Shown here piece by piece: positions 45,101-53,460 of a stretch of 64,000 nt of DNA. The notes below the pieces were generated by a model. It did no database searches, was not told the origin of the DNA, and worked only from the letters and a program-made list of their open reading frames with translations. The stretch is from positions 644,966,660 through 645,030,659 of the forward strand of contig NC_057863.1 of the NCBI RefSeq assembly GCF_019393635.1. The letters run 5' to 3'. This DNA comes from Dromiciops gliroides (lineage: Eukaryota; Chordata; Mammalia; Microbiotheria; Microbiotheriidae). The position numbers and the translations under genes were made by a program. Position 1 is the first letter of the stretch; each line of letters begins with the position of its first letter.

Positions 45101-46588
45101 TTCACACTGGTCATTTTTTGTGCCTGGAAAATGTCCACCCTCTTCACTTCCACCTCTTAGAACCCTTGGCTTCCTAAGACTCAGCTCTAACTTGCGTTAT
45201 TTTTCTATAAGAAGCTTTTCTCGGTCCCCCAATTGCTAGTGGGCACCTCGGTTTTTACTTCATACTTATATTCATATTGATTATAGTCATTTATGTACAT
45301 ATCAAGCACAATCAAATGAAATCTCTTTGAGAACTCATTTTCTCCTTATGTGCTAAGAGCCTTGCACAATGCCTGGAATATAGCAAGCGCTTAATAAATG
45401 CTGACTGCTACGCCTCCTTTCTCATCCACGTAAAGTCTGATGGGCATGATATCCATCCATTGACGGTGTCCTTGTTGAACATACAGAAAGGACACAGGTG
45501 GGCTCATTCCAGACAATTTGCTACAGGCTGTGTCGTCACAGGGCCACAAATGAATAGGATCAGAAGACCGCGCATTTAGGGCTGGGAGGGGCTTCAGAAG
45601 CCATGGAATCCAAAGGCCTCATCTTGTAGATAAGGAAACTAAAGCCTGGAGAGATTGCCCAGGGTCTCATAGTAAGCGTCTGTGAGGCAGGATTTGAACT
45701 CAGGCCTTCCTGCTGCTGAGTCTGGCGTCTGTACCCTCTGCATCCCGTAAGACTCTGGTTTGCGGATGAAAGAAGGTTCTTCTTAAAACCAGGCCTCTCC
45801 TCATGGACTCAATTTGTCATAATAACAAGAGCCAGCAACTCTACAGCAGGTTATGGATACCAGACGCTGTCCATGGACGAGCTCCTTCGATCCTTTCCTT
45901 TGGTGGTGGGCACGTCCTCCACGCTCACCCTTGCCTCTGGTCCACTTCTCGCTGCCCTTGCTCCTCTTTCCATTGCCCCTTCCTTTCTCCCCAGGGCTCC
46001 CCACCCCCCACTCCCCATTCTTCCACCCTCCCCCCAGGCCACTCACCCCAGCCCCTTCAAAGAAGGCACTTGTGGCTTCCCCCGTGTTATCCAAAAGGTC
46101 ATCGCTGTCAATCTGTAAAGACACCCGCCCGAGCCAGGCCAAAGGTCAAAGGTCAAGTGAGGAGGCTGCTCCCCTGAGTTACATGGGTCTGTCCTAGCAA
46201 GGATTCCCATTGTTCCCATCAGCCACTCATGAGTCATCTTCTAGGGAAAGGGCAGCATTAATTCAGGGGAGGGAGGATAGTGAGCTCCTCGCCACGCCAT
46301 TCAGAAAGATGTCACCGAGAAGGGGAGACGACAAGCCTGCTGGTCTAGCTGGTCCTCTGCCCCCTCCCCACCAGCCCCATGAGATTCCCCAACCCTAGGA
46401 CTTACTTTCTCTGATCCATGTAAAAAATCATTGAGGGCCTGAGGGTCACTGTAAGGAAAAAAGGGGCACATGGTGAGTGGAAATCAGGGAAAGGAGGGAA
46501 TGGGGCCACCCACCCAATGAGTACAGGAGGGGATGTGGATAACTTACCAAATCACATCTAGCAAGCATCGCCCATCCTCATCATCCAT
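26017..46588 (-). CDS. BICRA: BICRA (GLTSCR1), BRD4-interacting chromatin-remodelling subunit (13 coding exons, spliced)
   Basis: Join on the minus strand of 46588-46548, 46448-46406, 46112-46047, 39983-38010, 37688-37437, 33469-32819, 32568-32394, 32021-31930, 30589-30528, 29837-29689, 28564-28470, 27925-27823 and 27128-26017. All junctions are GT-AG with agreeing phases, giving about 1604 residues (human about 1560, from memory). BICRA is a defining subunit of the non-canonical BAF (GBAF) complex with BRD9 and SMARCA4/2, and also binds BRD4. Visible parts: a conserved N-terminus MDDEDGRCLLDVICDP; an acidic VDLDFLEDDILGSP; a long Pro/Ala/Gly/Gln-rich region (51-1009); the conserved GLTSCR domain (about 1099-1225, from YESK through FLEHLHRHQGSVLHPDYKT to MVMIDRMFIQEEKTTL); a serine run; an NLS-like PPAKRRKSESPD; and the end GGLGARTLNR. 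The start matches human exactly. It looks intact. The paralogue BICRAL is shorter and fits less well. Confidence 0.97.
27129..27822 (-). other. BICRA: BICRA intron before last exon
   Basis: It holds one SINE (27268-27409) and otherwise unique sequence without recognised elements. Confidence 0.8.
27268..27409 (-). repeat. SINE
   Basis: Target duplication TCCCTGGGAC on both sides (about 27256 and 27410). Confidence 0.85.
27823..27925 (-). CDS. BICRA: BICRA exon 12 (residues 1201-1235, end of GLTSCR domain)
   Basis: The acceptor is ATCTCCCCTAG and the donor is GTGAGG. It encodes RVSPSAEMVMIDRMFIQEE and KTTLALDKQLAKEKP, with the last codon split G|AT. Confidence 0.96.
28470..28564 (-). CDS. BICRA: BICRA exon 11 (residues 1169-1200, GLTSCR domain)
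   Basis: The acceptor is CTGCCGGCAG? read as CTCCGGCAG, and the donor is GTAGGC. It encodes VDEEFETVSTQLLRRTQ and AMLNKYRLLLLEESR. The donor is followed closely by an eleven-base C run in the intron. Confidence 0.96.
29165..29322 (-). repeat. SINE
   Basis: Perfect 16-bp target duplication AGCCTCATCTTTTTGT at 29149-29164 and 29323-29338; the tail is AAAAAC-type. It lies 350 bp from BICRA exon 10. Confidence 0.9.
29689..29837 (-). CDS. BICRA: BICRA exon 10 (residues 1119-1169, GLTSCR domain)
   Basis: The acceptor is CGTCTCCAG and the donor is GTGAGG. It encodes FLEHLHRHQGSVLHPDYKT, AFPSFEDALRRLLPYHVYQ and GALPSPHDHRR, the best conserved block of the protein and the segment that ties it to the GBAF complex. 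Confidence 0.97.
30528..30589 (-). CDS. BICRA: BICRA exon 9 (residues 1099-1119)
   Basis: The acceptor is CCCTCCAAG (AAG type) and the donor is GTGAGT. The 62-nt exon encodes YESKVSNLKKSATVQPSKEA and TG of a split Cys, the start of the GLTSCR domain; human reads YESKLSGLKKPPTLQPSKEA. Confidence 0.93.
30590..31929 (-). other. BICRA: BICRA intron between exons 8 and 9
   Basis: No SINE of the main family. 31150-31900 contains unclassified unique sequence; I see no gene in it. Confidence 0.6.
31930..32021 (-). CDS. BICRA: BICRA exon 8 (residues 1068-1098)
   Basis: The acceptor is ATCTCTGCAG and the donor is GTAAGA. It encodes DSKVFGSSVPALGGAKVV to GKTSGPSPGQ, aligning with human ENKAFASNLPTLNVAKAAS. 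This is one of the less conserved exons, placed by phase and order. Confidence 0.88.
32394..32568 (-). CDS. BICRA: BICRA exon 7 (residues 1010-1068)
   Basis: The acceptor is TGCCCCAG and the donor is GTACAT. It encodes VPSGLILQGKAAGAPATQQT to PAPAAST; the final codon is split G|AC (Asp). Confidence 0.93.
32819..33469 (-). CDS. BICRA: BICRA exon 6, proline-rich (residues 793-1009)
   Basis: The acceptor is TTTGTTCAG and the donor is GTGATG. It encodes ISAAQQKVPGASSSPSLPH, an expanded RPPSRPPSRPHSRPPS stretch, GLFVIQNPLGPS and PLLERFHQ, 651 nt in whole codons. Roughly a third of residues are proline. Confidence 0.95.
35189..35348 (-). repeat. SINE
   Basis: Perfect 15-bp target duplication CTACACATGACTTTC at 35174-35188 and 35349-35363. 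Confidence 0.9.
36351..36505 (-). repeat. SINE
   Basis: 16-bp target duplication CTCCCATTCCTCTTCA at 36334-36349 and 36507-36522. Confidence 0.9.
37437..37688 (-). CDS. BICRA: BICRA exon 5 (residues 709-792)
   Basis: It encodes ERSQQPPYLPLPMEGAH to SQTPPALTPQ and ends at donor GTAGAC. The acceptor is a tandem CAGAAG; use of the upstream AG would start the exon at 37691 and add one lysine. The downstream AG reproduces the human junction LPQ-ERSQQP. Confidence 0.9.
38010..39983 (-). CDS. BICRA: BICRA large exon 4 (residues 51-708)
   Basis: The acceptor is CTGTCTTCAG and the donor is GTAACC. The 1974-nt exon encodes LHVQEAPGNHLNPEPSQP, the acidic DFLEDDILGSP, an eight-glycine run, and a long low-complexity Ala/Gly/Pro/Gln region with conserved blocks such as LSVQPFLQPVGLGNVTLQP and NVILHRTPTPIQPKPAG. 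It is strongly GC-rich, so long open frames on the opposite strand are shadows. Confidence 0.97.
40677..40813 (-). repeat. SINE stack, copy 1
   Basis: Flanked by CTCTAATAATGCACTT at 40661-40676 and 40814-40829, a perfect 16-bp duplication. Confidence 0.9.
40830..40958 (-). repeat. SINE stack, copy 2 (head-truncated)
   Basis: Between AATAATGCACTT (ending 40829) and TAATGCACTT at 40959-40968; its head stops after the TATCCACTGCACCA region and its tail is G-rich rather than T-rich on the plus strand. Confidence 0.85.
40969..41126 (-). repeat. SINE stack, copy 3
   Basis: Between TAATGCACTT at 40959-40968 and ATAATGCACTT at 41127-41137; it carries a small internal deletion after TAAGTGTCTGAGG. 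Confidence 0.9.
41138..41302 (-). repeat. SINE stack, copy 4
   Basis: Between ATAATGCACTT at 41127-41137 and AATAATGCACT at 41303-41313; the least diverged of the four. Confidence 0.9.
41873..41997 (-). repeat. SINE with internal deletion
   Basis: It lacks the segment between AAATGTCC and TCCTGAATCC, removing the B-box region. Flanks TTGATGAAGCTTTTC and TTAATGAAGGTTTTC form a diverged target duplication. Confidence 0.8.
43230..43495 (+). repeat. Mar1-like SINE (second family)
   Basis: Head TAGCTAAGTGGTACAGGGG, body GACCCTGGGCAAGTCACTTT, then the longer 3' part CTGGAGAAGGAAATTACAAA and GTCACAAAGAGTCAGACACG that the main SINE family lacks. Confidence 0.7.
43521..43611 (-). repeat. SINE, truncated
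   Basis: Only the tail-proximal half remains, stopping at GAGGCCGGATTAG. Confidence 0.75.
44098..44245 (+). repeat. SINE
   Basis: Complete copy; flanks AAAAAGGAGATG and AAAAAGAGAAGATG. Confidence 0.85.
44660..44762. repeat. (GGGA)n/(GGAA)n microsatellite
   Basis: GAGGGAGGGAGGGAGGGAGG passing into GAAGGAAGGAAGGAAGG, about 100 bp. Confidence 0.95.
44830..45415 (+). repeat. L2 LINE 3' end, about 590 bp
   Basis: TACAGTGGCTCCCTATTACC, AAGTCCTTCACAACCTGGCT, TGCCTTCACACTGGTCATTT and GCGCTTAATAAATGCTGACT occur in L2 order. It is the longest L2 piece in the window. Confidence 0.8.
46047..46112 (-). CDS. BICRA: BICRA coding exon 3 (residues 29-50)
   Basis: The acceptor is CTTTACAG and the donor is GTGAGT. 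It encodes IDSDDLLDNTGEATSAFF and EGAG, 66 nt, whole codons at both ends; human has LDSDDLLDNPGEAQSAFY here. Confidence 0.95.
46406..46448 (-). CDS. BICRA: BICRA coding exon 2 (residues 14-28)
   Basis: The acceptor is CCTTACAG and the donor is GTAAGT. This 43-nt micro-exon encodes CDPQALNDFLHGSEK, identical to human from memory. It is too short for ORF detection and was found by homology and phase. Confidence 0.95.
46548..46588 (-). CDS. BICRA: BICRA coding exon 1 (residues 1-14)
   Basis: ATG GAT GAT GAG GAT GGG encodes MDDEDGRCLLDVI and TG of Cys14; the donor is GTAAGT. The acceptor TGTCCAG lies five bases upstream of the ATG (exon from 46593), preceded by more than 100 nt of pyrimidine-rich sequence. 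Confidence 0.93.
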
Positions 46589-46608
46589 CTCCACTGGACA
46601 GGGAAAGG

Positions 46609-46652
46609 GAGAGAGAGCAAGGGGAAGGGGGGAGGGAAAGGAGGGAGGGAGG

Positions 46653-46722
<70 letters not shown>
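46609..46722. repeat. (GA)n tract upstream of BICRA first coding exon
   Basis: Perfect (GA)n at about 46658-46722, with GGGA-type units to 46609; C/T-rich in mRNA sense. Confidence 0.95.
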
Positions 46723-46723
<1 letters not shown>

Positions 46724-47624
46724 TTAGTGGTGGACCTTTCATGTCCCAGGCATCCCATCACCTCCAGAACATCTCAATTCCCTGCCAGGGGAGCTCAGGT
46801 GGGTGTTTTTTAGCCACTTGATGGCTGAGTGGATCAATTGCTGAACTTGTTGTCAGAACTGACTTCATATCCCACCTCAGACACCCGAGGTTATTTAACA
46901 TCTCAGCCTCAGTTTTCTTTTCTCTACAATGGGGATAACAGCAGCACCTGCCTTGTGGAGTTGTGAGGATCCAAGGAGAGAATGTTTGCAAAGTGCCCTG
47001 CCAACTTTGCAGCATTATCTAGGCACTGGCGATCATCACCAGCTCTTCTCTCTGCCAGCTCTGTAAGGCACCTTAGAGGTTATCAAGTCCAACCAACTCA
47101 TTTTACAAAGGAGAAAACGCTAAGGCTCAGACACAGATGTGACTTGTCCAAGGTCACACAGCCAGTAAATGGCTCTCCCTGACACTGAGCTGTAGCTCTC
47201 TTCTCTAAAGCACTGTGAGGTCTGGGGTACAGGGATGATCACCCCCAATTTAACAAAGAGGGACTTGAGCAAAATAATCTTGCTCATCGCCTGGACCCCC
47301 AGGCTTCTCTGCAGGCTGTGGCTTTACCCCCTCATCCCCAGAAGGAGAAGGAGACTGAGGCAGACACACACAAACCCACACACACACCCTGAAGACATAC
47401 TAACAGAACCCAGGAAAGGCAAGATATATACACTGGGAAAGAGCACTGGATTTGAACCTGAAGATGTGAGTTTAAATCCTACCAAAGGCACTGTGACTCA
47501 GGGCAAGTCACTTTAATTTCTCTGGGCCTCAGCGTCCTCCTGTGTAAAATGAGGGAGTTGAGACCAGTGACCTCTGGGGTCCCTTGCAGCTTTAAATATA
47601 TCTGAAGACACACAGATAAATTCA

Positions 47625-47630
<6 letters not shown>

Positions 47631-47660
<30 letters not shown>
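47631..47660. repeat. (CA)n microsatellite
   Basis: About 15 CA units followed by CGCACGCATG. Confidence 0.95.
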
Positions 47661-47662
<2 letters not shown>

Positions 47663-49014
47663 GCATGTATACACACCAGCCTTAGCTAATCTGTCCTGCT
47701 CCCCTGGAGTCTGGTTCCCCCCTCTCTTCCCCTCCCCCCAAGCCCAATGACCCCCAACTCCAGCCCTGGCTGAGCACCCCTCCGTTTCTGGGAAGGCCCC
47801 AAGCTCGCCAGCCTCTTTCTCAGCTCAGGATCCCTGAGTACTGCCAGGGCCAGGATGGGGACAAAGGGACAAGCGGGCAGAGGCTGTCCATGGATGAGCT
47901 CACTCAATCCTTTTCTTTGGTGGGCAGGGATAGGGGTCTTTTGGGAGTCGGGGGAGGGGGCAGAACATCCCCAGACACTGCGCAGTTCAGTCTCGAGGGG
48001 ACTCTGAAGATCCCTGAGCTCAAGGACCCTGGGTGTGGAACTGGAAGCAGGAGGACCCAGAGGATGTCTGGTCCAACCCTCTCATTTTACAGATGGGTAA
48101 ACTGAGGACCACAGGGGCCAAGTGACTCGCCTAAGGTCACACAGGCAGGACCCATACCCAGATCCCCTGACCCACAGCCACTTGAACAACACTGCCTCAA
48201 ACCCTCCAAGCTCAGTACAGGGCACCATCTCTTGGCCCAGAAGTGCCTCCCTCAGCCTGCCCTCCCCCTCCACCCACCCTCTGACCATTGCAGCTGGTCA
48301 AAAGTCGGGCCAGAGGAAGAGACCAGGCTGCACCCACTTGGTGAACGTCTCCAAGCTCCTCATGAGCCTGAGCAGCCCAGGCTGAGGAAAGCCCGCCTGG
48401 AGAAGCGTGAATACCCCTAGTGATGCTTCTGCCCCTATCACCACAGAGCTCCACAGGGAGGCATCACAGCCAAGGATGCCCCAGAGCCCCCCACCCAAAG
48501 CAGCAGGGGAATGCCACAGACATGCAGTCCACAAGAAGTGCTGCTTTTCACCAGGCACGGGTGATCATAACAAAGGAAGGCACGGCCCAAAGGGTTGCAA
48601 TCTGTAACAGTGGAGAGACCGCCAATATGAGGAGAGCATAGGGTGACTTGTCCTTGGTCCCCTCCCACCCTCCGGTTGCCCCAGTTACCTGAGCTACTAT
48701 CGAATCATGAAGGGAAGGAGAGGGGTCTCCACTCCAGGCCTACGCTGAGCCCCCAGCTGGGGACTTGGGGAGTATCCTTGGAGGGGCCAGCTACAGGGAA
48801 AGAGAGAGAGACAGTGAAAAAAGGGAAGTGAGAGGTGGGTCCGGCCAGCCTGGCCTCTCTTCCCCCACTCCCGCAGCATAAACCAGGCCCAGCTCTGTTC
48901 TCTCAACTACTGCTCCAGCCCCCCCCCCCCCAAGAGGCCCTTCTTTTTCTCCTCCTGTTAATTCAATAAACAATTAAGTGCATAGCAGAGCTAGAAGACC
49001 TGCTTAGAAAACAA

Positions 49015-49325
49015 TGTCAGAGCTGGGAAGGACTTTAAAACAGGGAATGTCAGAGGTGGGAGGGCCTTAGAACAGGGAATGTCAGAGGTGGGAAGGCCCT
49101 TAGAACAGGGAATGTCAACGGGGGGAGGGCCCTTAGAACAGGGAATGTCAACGGGGGGGAGGGCTCTTAGAACAGGGAATGTCAACGGGGGGAGGAGTCT
49201 TAGAACAGGGAATGTCAGGGCTGAGAAGGTCCTTAGAACAGGGAATGTCAGAGCCGGAAGGGCCCTTAAAACAGGGAATGTCAAAGTTGGAAGGAGTCTT
49301 AGAACAGGGAATGTCAGAGCTGAAC
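49015..49325. repeat. Minisatellite A, ~33-bp unit, about 9-10 copies
   Basis: The unit contains CTTAGAACAGGGAATGTCA followed by GAGCTGGGAAGGGC. The last copy runs into an old interspersed repeat (ATCTAGTCCAACCTTTTCAT). Confidence 0.9.
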
Positions 49326-51973
49326 GGCCTTGAGACCATTAAGTGAAAAAGTTATCTAGTCCAACCTTTTCATTTAACAGATGAAGAAAACGAGGCCTGT
49401 GTCCAGGAAGACCCCATTCCCTTGACTCCTGGCTCTGGGCTCTTCCCACTCGACTAAGCTGGGAGGGCTGGGAAAACAGACCTGATCACAGGCGGACCAA
49501 ATGTCTGTCACCCAGAGAACACCAGCCTCCCCACCTGAGGAGGCCCATCAGAGGTTGAATTTTCCAGGCACATCAACTCAAAGATGCTCTACCTCAGCAC
49601 AAAGGGGCCACAACCTGCACTGGTGAAGAGTCCACTTTTGCGGACAAACCACAGACAGTTGGAGTATTGAGAATGAATCATACACAAAGCAGAACTGTTG
49701 GCCAAGGTGCCATGTTGTAAAAAATGCTCCGTTTGCCTACAGAATGCTGACGTTCGGTACAGCGGTAAGGACTAGACCTGTGTTTGTACTGGCTTAAGTA
49801 GGGAACTCCCCGGCGAGGGCATGCCCTCTGTCCATGCAGGTCAGAACCTCCACAGCAACTTAAAAGAGTCAGTCAATGAATAAACTACACATCAGGCACT
49901 GTGCTAAGCACTGGGGAGACAAAAACAGGCAAAAGACGGTTCTTTCCCTCAAGACATTTTCCATCTAAGGTTGCCTAGAGCACCAAGAGGAAGAATGACT
50001 TATCCAGGGTCACAAACACCAGGATGTGTCAGAAGCAAGGACTTGAACCCAGGTCCTTCTGTCTTTAAGGCTAACTAACCACTACCCCACATGGCCTCTT
50101 ATGTCTGGAATAGTAAATCTAAAATCTGACTTTTGTTTCAATCTTGTTAACACTCTTAATAGCATCAATAACATTCTACATTGATATAGGAACTTTATAA
50201 CCTGGCCAAGAACAATTCTTTTACTACTTCTTTTTTCCACTCTTTTGAAAAAGTATTTTATTAATCTGTTACTTTTTTTTTACATTGCTATTACTTCCCA
50301 ATGACTATACTTCCTACTCCCACCCCTGAATCTCATGTTGTAAAACAGTATATTTATGTAAAACAAGCTAACACACTGGCCTTGCGGGACAGAATATGCC
50401 CCATTCTGCTCCAGTAGTCTACCACGTCTCTACCAAGAGGAAAGAGACACATTTCACTGCTAGTGCTACTACTGCTCAGATGGTCTCTGATGTCCCTGGT
50501 CATTCTAAGTCAATGATCCTGGTAGGAGCCAGGAAGGTATGAAACCTACCATAGCCACTTCTGTGCCCTGAGAAAATTAATTTAGCTTAAACGTGCCTAA
50601 GACAGCTTTCTCAGATCACAGATTTAGGGGCAGAAAGGATCTCAGAGACCACTGAGTCCAACCCATCATTTTATAGATGGAGACAAAATGACTTAGGATC
50701 ATAGATTCAGGGGCTGGAAGGGACTTGAGGTCTTTGAGCAGAACCCTTCCTTTTGTTAAGTCACTGGTGGGGCAGTTTTCCAATACAAGCACGTCCTCTG
50801 ACTCAAATCCCAGGCTCTCTACTGTACCATCCTACCTCTAGGACTTAATTTTCAAGTCAAAGACGGGTGTTCACTTGCACTGCTAGAAAGAGTGCCTCCA
50901 TACCGGGAGTCCCCAAAACTGACATTTTTGAGGGGCACAGCTACCAAGGCAAGGACATCACAGGCTGCAAAGTGTTAGAGGACAGAGGAGAGGATGCAGG
51001 GTGAGCAGGAGGCAGCTGTCGTATGTTAGCAACAAAGGAAGAAGCACCATAGAGGACATGAAGAAAGGGAGGCTGGCAGCAACTAAGGTGAGGAATTGAC
51101 GACACTGATCCTGCTCTCAGGAAGCTCACAGTCTAAGAGGGGAAGTGACGAGTTAGGCAAAGATAAACAGAAGGAGAAGAGGAAGGCACTCTCAGGCACT
51201 GTACCCCTCCTGGCTGATCTGGGGGATGTCCGGGTTTCAGCCACAACCAGAAGAGACTGGCTCCCTGGGGCACCAGAAGTCATGGGTTCTAAAGGAAGAA
51301 ACAGGTTTTTAATCAGATACCTCTTGATTTTCCATCTCTGGTGTCACAGGCAGAGAAATACTAAGTACTGGCCAGGGGAGAGCCCCTAGAGACCAAAAAA
51401 CAAATGGGGAATGCAAGCATGGGATATGGAAGATTCCAGAAAAGGGCAGGAAGAAGGGGTGTGTCCACAGCAGGGGCAGCCTGCCACGAGAAAAATTTAA
51501 GAGGCCCATACCCCTTGGGCCACTAGGTGGCGCCCCAGATAGCGGGTCAGCCTTAAGACATCCATTTGAATCTCACACTTACTAGTGTCCCTGGCAAATC
51601 GCTGCTTAACCTCTCTTGGGTTCCATTTCCTCAACTGCAAAATGGGGAAAATAACAGCACCTCTCCCCACCCTCAGTGGACTGTTGTGAAGATGAAAACA
51701 AATGACATGATATACAGAAAGAGGACTGATAAAGTGGGAGGGGGACGGGTTAGAGGCTGGACCAGTGAGTTACAGGTAGGAGGAAGCTCTCTCTGTCATC
51801 TCAGGTCAACACCTTCCCAGAAGGTTCCCAGGCTTTCAGATGGTTGCCCAGGGCAGACGAATCAGGGTCACTAAACAGAACAGAGGATCCCTGCCAGCCC
51901 ACATGCACATTCCCATGATCTGTGTTCTACTGGGCATTTATTTGTTTTGTTAAATATTCCCCAATCACATTTT

Positions 51974-52140
51974 ATTTATTTACTTTTATTAATTTTTTTT
52001 TTTGCAGGGCAATGAGGGTTAAGTGACTTGCCCAGGGTCACATAGCTAGTAAGTGTCAAGTGTCTGAGGCCAGATTTGAACTCAGATCCTCCTGAATCCA
52101 GGGCTGGTGCTTTATCCACTGTGCCACCTAGCTGCCCCCC
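51974..52140 (-). repeat. SINE
   Basis: Complete copy; flanks CCAATCACATTTTATT and CCATCACATTTTAAT. Confidence 0.85.
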
Positions 52141-52450
52141 CCATCACATTTTAATCTTCACTGGGAGTGTTGGGGGCCAAGCCCCTGGACTAGAACACTG
52201 AAATGAAATGACTCGTCCAGGGTCACAGAGTCACATACATGTCAGAGCTGGGGCATAAACCCAGGTCTTCCTGGCAAGCTCTCTCTCCACGGCAATCAGC
52301 TTCTCAAACTCAAAGTACTACATAATGTTAGCTAATATTATTTGTGGGTTGATTATAATAATTATAGTTAGCATTTAAAGAGATTTATATCCATTATCTT
52401 CCTGGGGGGAAGGAGGAGAGCTATGATTTCAAATTAAGAAACTAAGGCTG

Positions 52451-52662
52451 GGGGCAGCTAGGTGGCGCAGTGGTTAAAGCACCAGCCCTGGATTCAGGAG
52501 GACCTGAGTTCACATCCAACCTCAGACACTTGACACTTACTAGCTGTGTGACCCTGGGCAAGTCACTTAACCCCCACTATCCCGAGAAAGAAAGAAAGAA
52601 AGAAAGAAAGGAAGGAAGGAAGGAAGGAAGGAAGGAAGGAAGGAAGGAAGAAAGAAAGAAGG
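52451..52662 (+). repeat. SINE with tail grown into (GAAA)n(GGAA)n
   Basis: SINE body 52451-52584, then about 78 bp of GAAA, GGAA and GAAA units, then AAGGCTG, which also precedes the SINE (target duplication). Confidence 0.85.
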
Positions 52663-53265
52663 AAAGGCTGAGAGAGGTTGAGCAGCCACCAGTAAAGGCA
52701 GGATTTGAAACCGAGGTTCCTGACTTAAATTCAGTGCTTTATGCACCAAGATAGGCTGCTCCATCATCTATCAATGGAGGATAATACAAAGTGTATCTCT
52801 GAACAAGGGTCACCATTTCAACAAAGCATCCAAAAAGAAATCTTAGAGGTCCTCAAGTCCAATCTTTTCATTTGACAGATTTGGAAACTGAGGCTGGGAG
52901 GGAAGAACTGACTTCCCCAGAGTCATTTACTTGGATAGGAGAGAGAAGGGGGGAAGGAGAGGGGGAAGGAAAAGGGGACAGAGAAGGAGGGGCAAGAGGG
53001 AGAAGAAGAGGATAGATGGTGGAACAGAAAGACTCAAGATAGATGACAGATAATAATAGCTACATTTATAAAGCACCTAATATGTGCCAGGCATTGTGCT
53101 AAGTGCTTTACAATTATCTTATTTGATCCTACAACAACCCCACAAGGTAGGTGCTGTTGTTATCCCCATTTTACAGATGAGGAAACTGAGGCAAACAGAC
53201 ATTAAATGACTGGCCCCAGGTCACACAGCTAATAGGTACCTGAGGTCAAATATGCTTGCTATAGA

Positions 53266-53268
<3 letters not shown>

Positions 53269-53309
<41 letters not shown>

Positions 53310-53460
53310 TTTTTTGGGGGGGGGTGCTGGACAATGAAGGTTAAATGACTTGCCCAGGGTCACACAACTTTTAAGTATCATGTGTCTAAGGCCGGATTTG
53401 AACTCAAGTTCTCCTGAATCCAGGGTCAGTGCTTTATCCACTGTGCCACCTAGCTGCCCC
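53269..53460 (-). repeat. SINE with adjoining (CA)n
   Basis: SINE 53308-53460 with a 39-bp (CA)n at 53269-53307; ATAGAATAC flanks the composite on both sides. Confidence 0.85.

Larger units (their letters stand above)
39984..46046 (-). other. BICRA: BICRA intron between exons 3 and 4
   Basis: It holds the four-SINE stack, three further SINEs, a Mar1-like SINE, a GGAA/GGGA microsatellite and a long L2 3' end. Sequence at 42140-43140 and 43740-44060 is unclassified, with no supportable gene. Confidence 0.7.

Noticed and set aside
49015-49325. CRISPR-like array
   Set aside because: Units are contiguous diverged tandem repeats without unique spacers, in a vertebrate genome.
49079-49333. Repeat protein with EQGMS/RTGNV-like units (also at 56 and 57.5 kb)
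   Set aside because: Open frames through minisatellites of 33-bp units (divisible by 3), with no start context, splice support or conservation.
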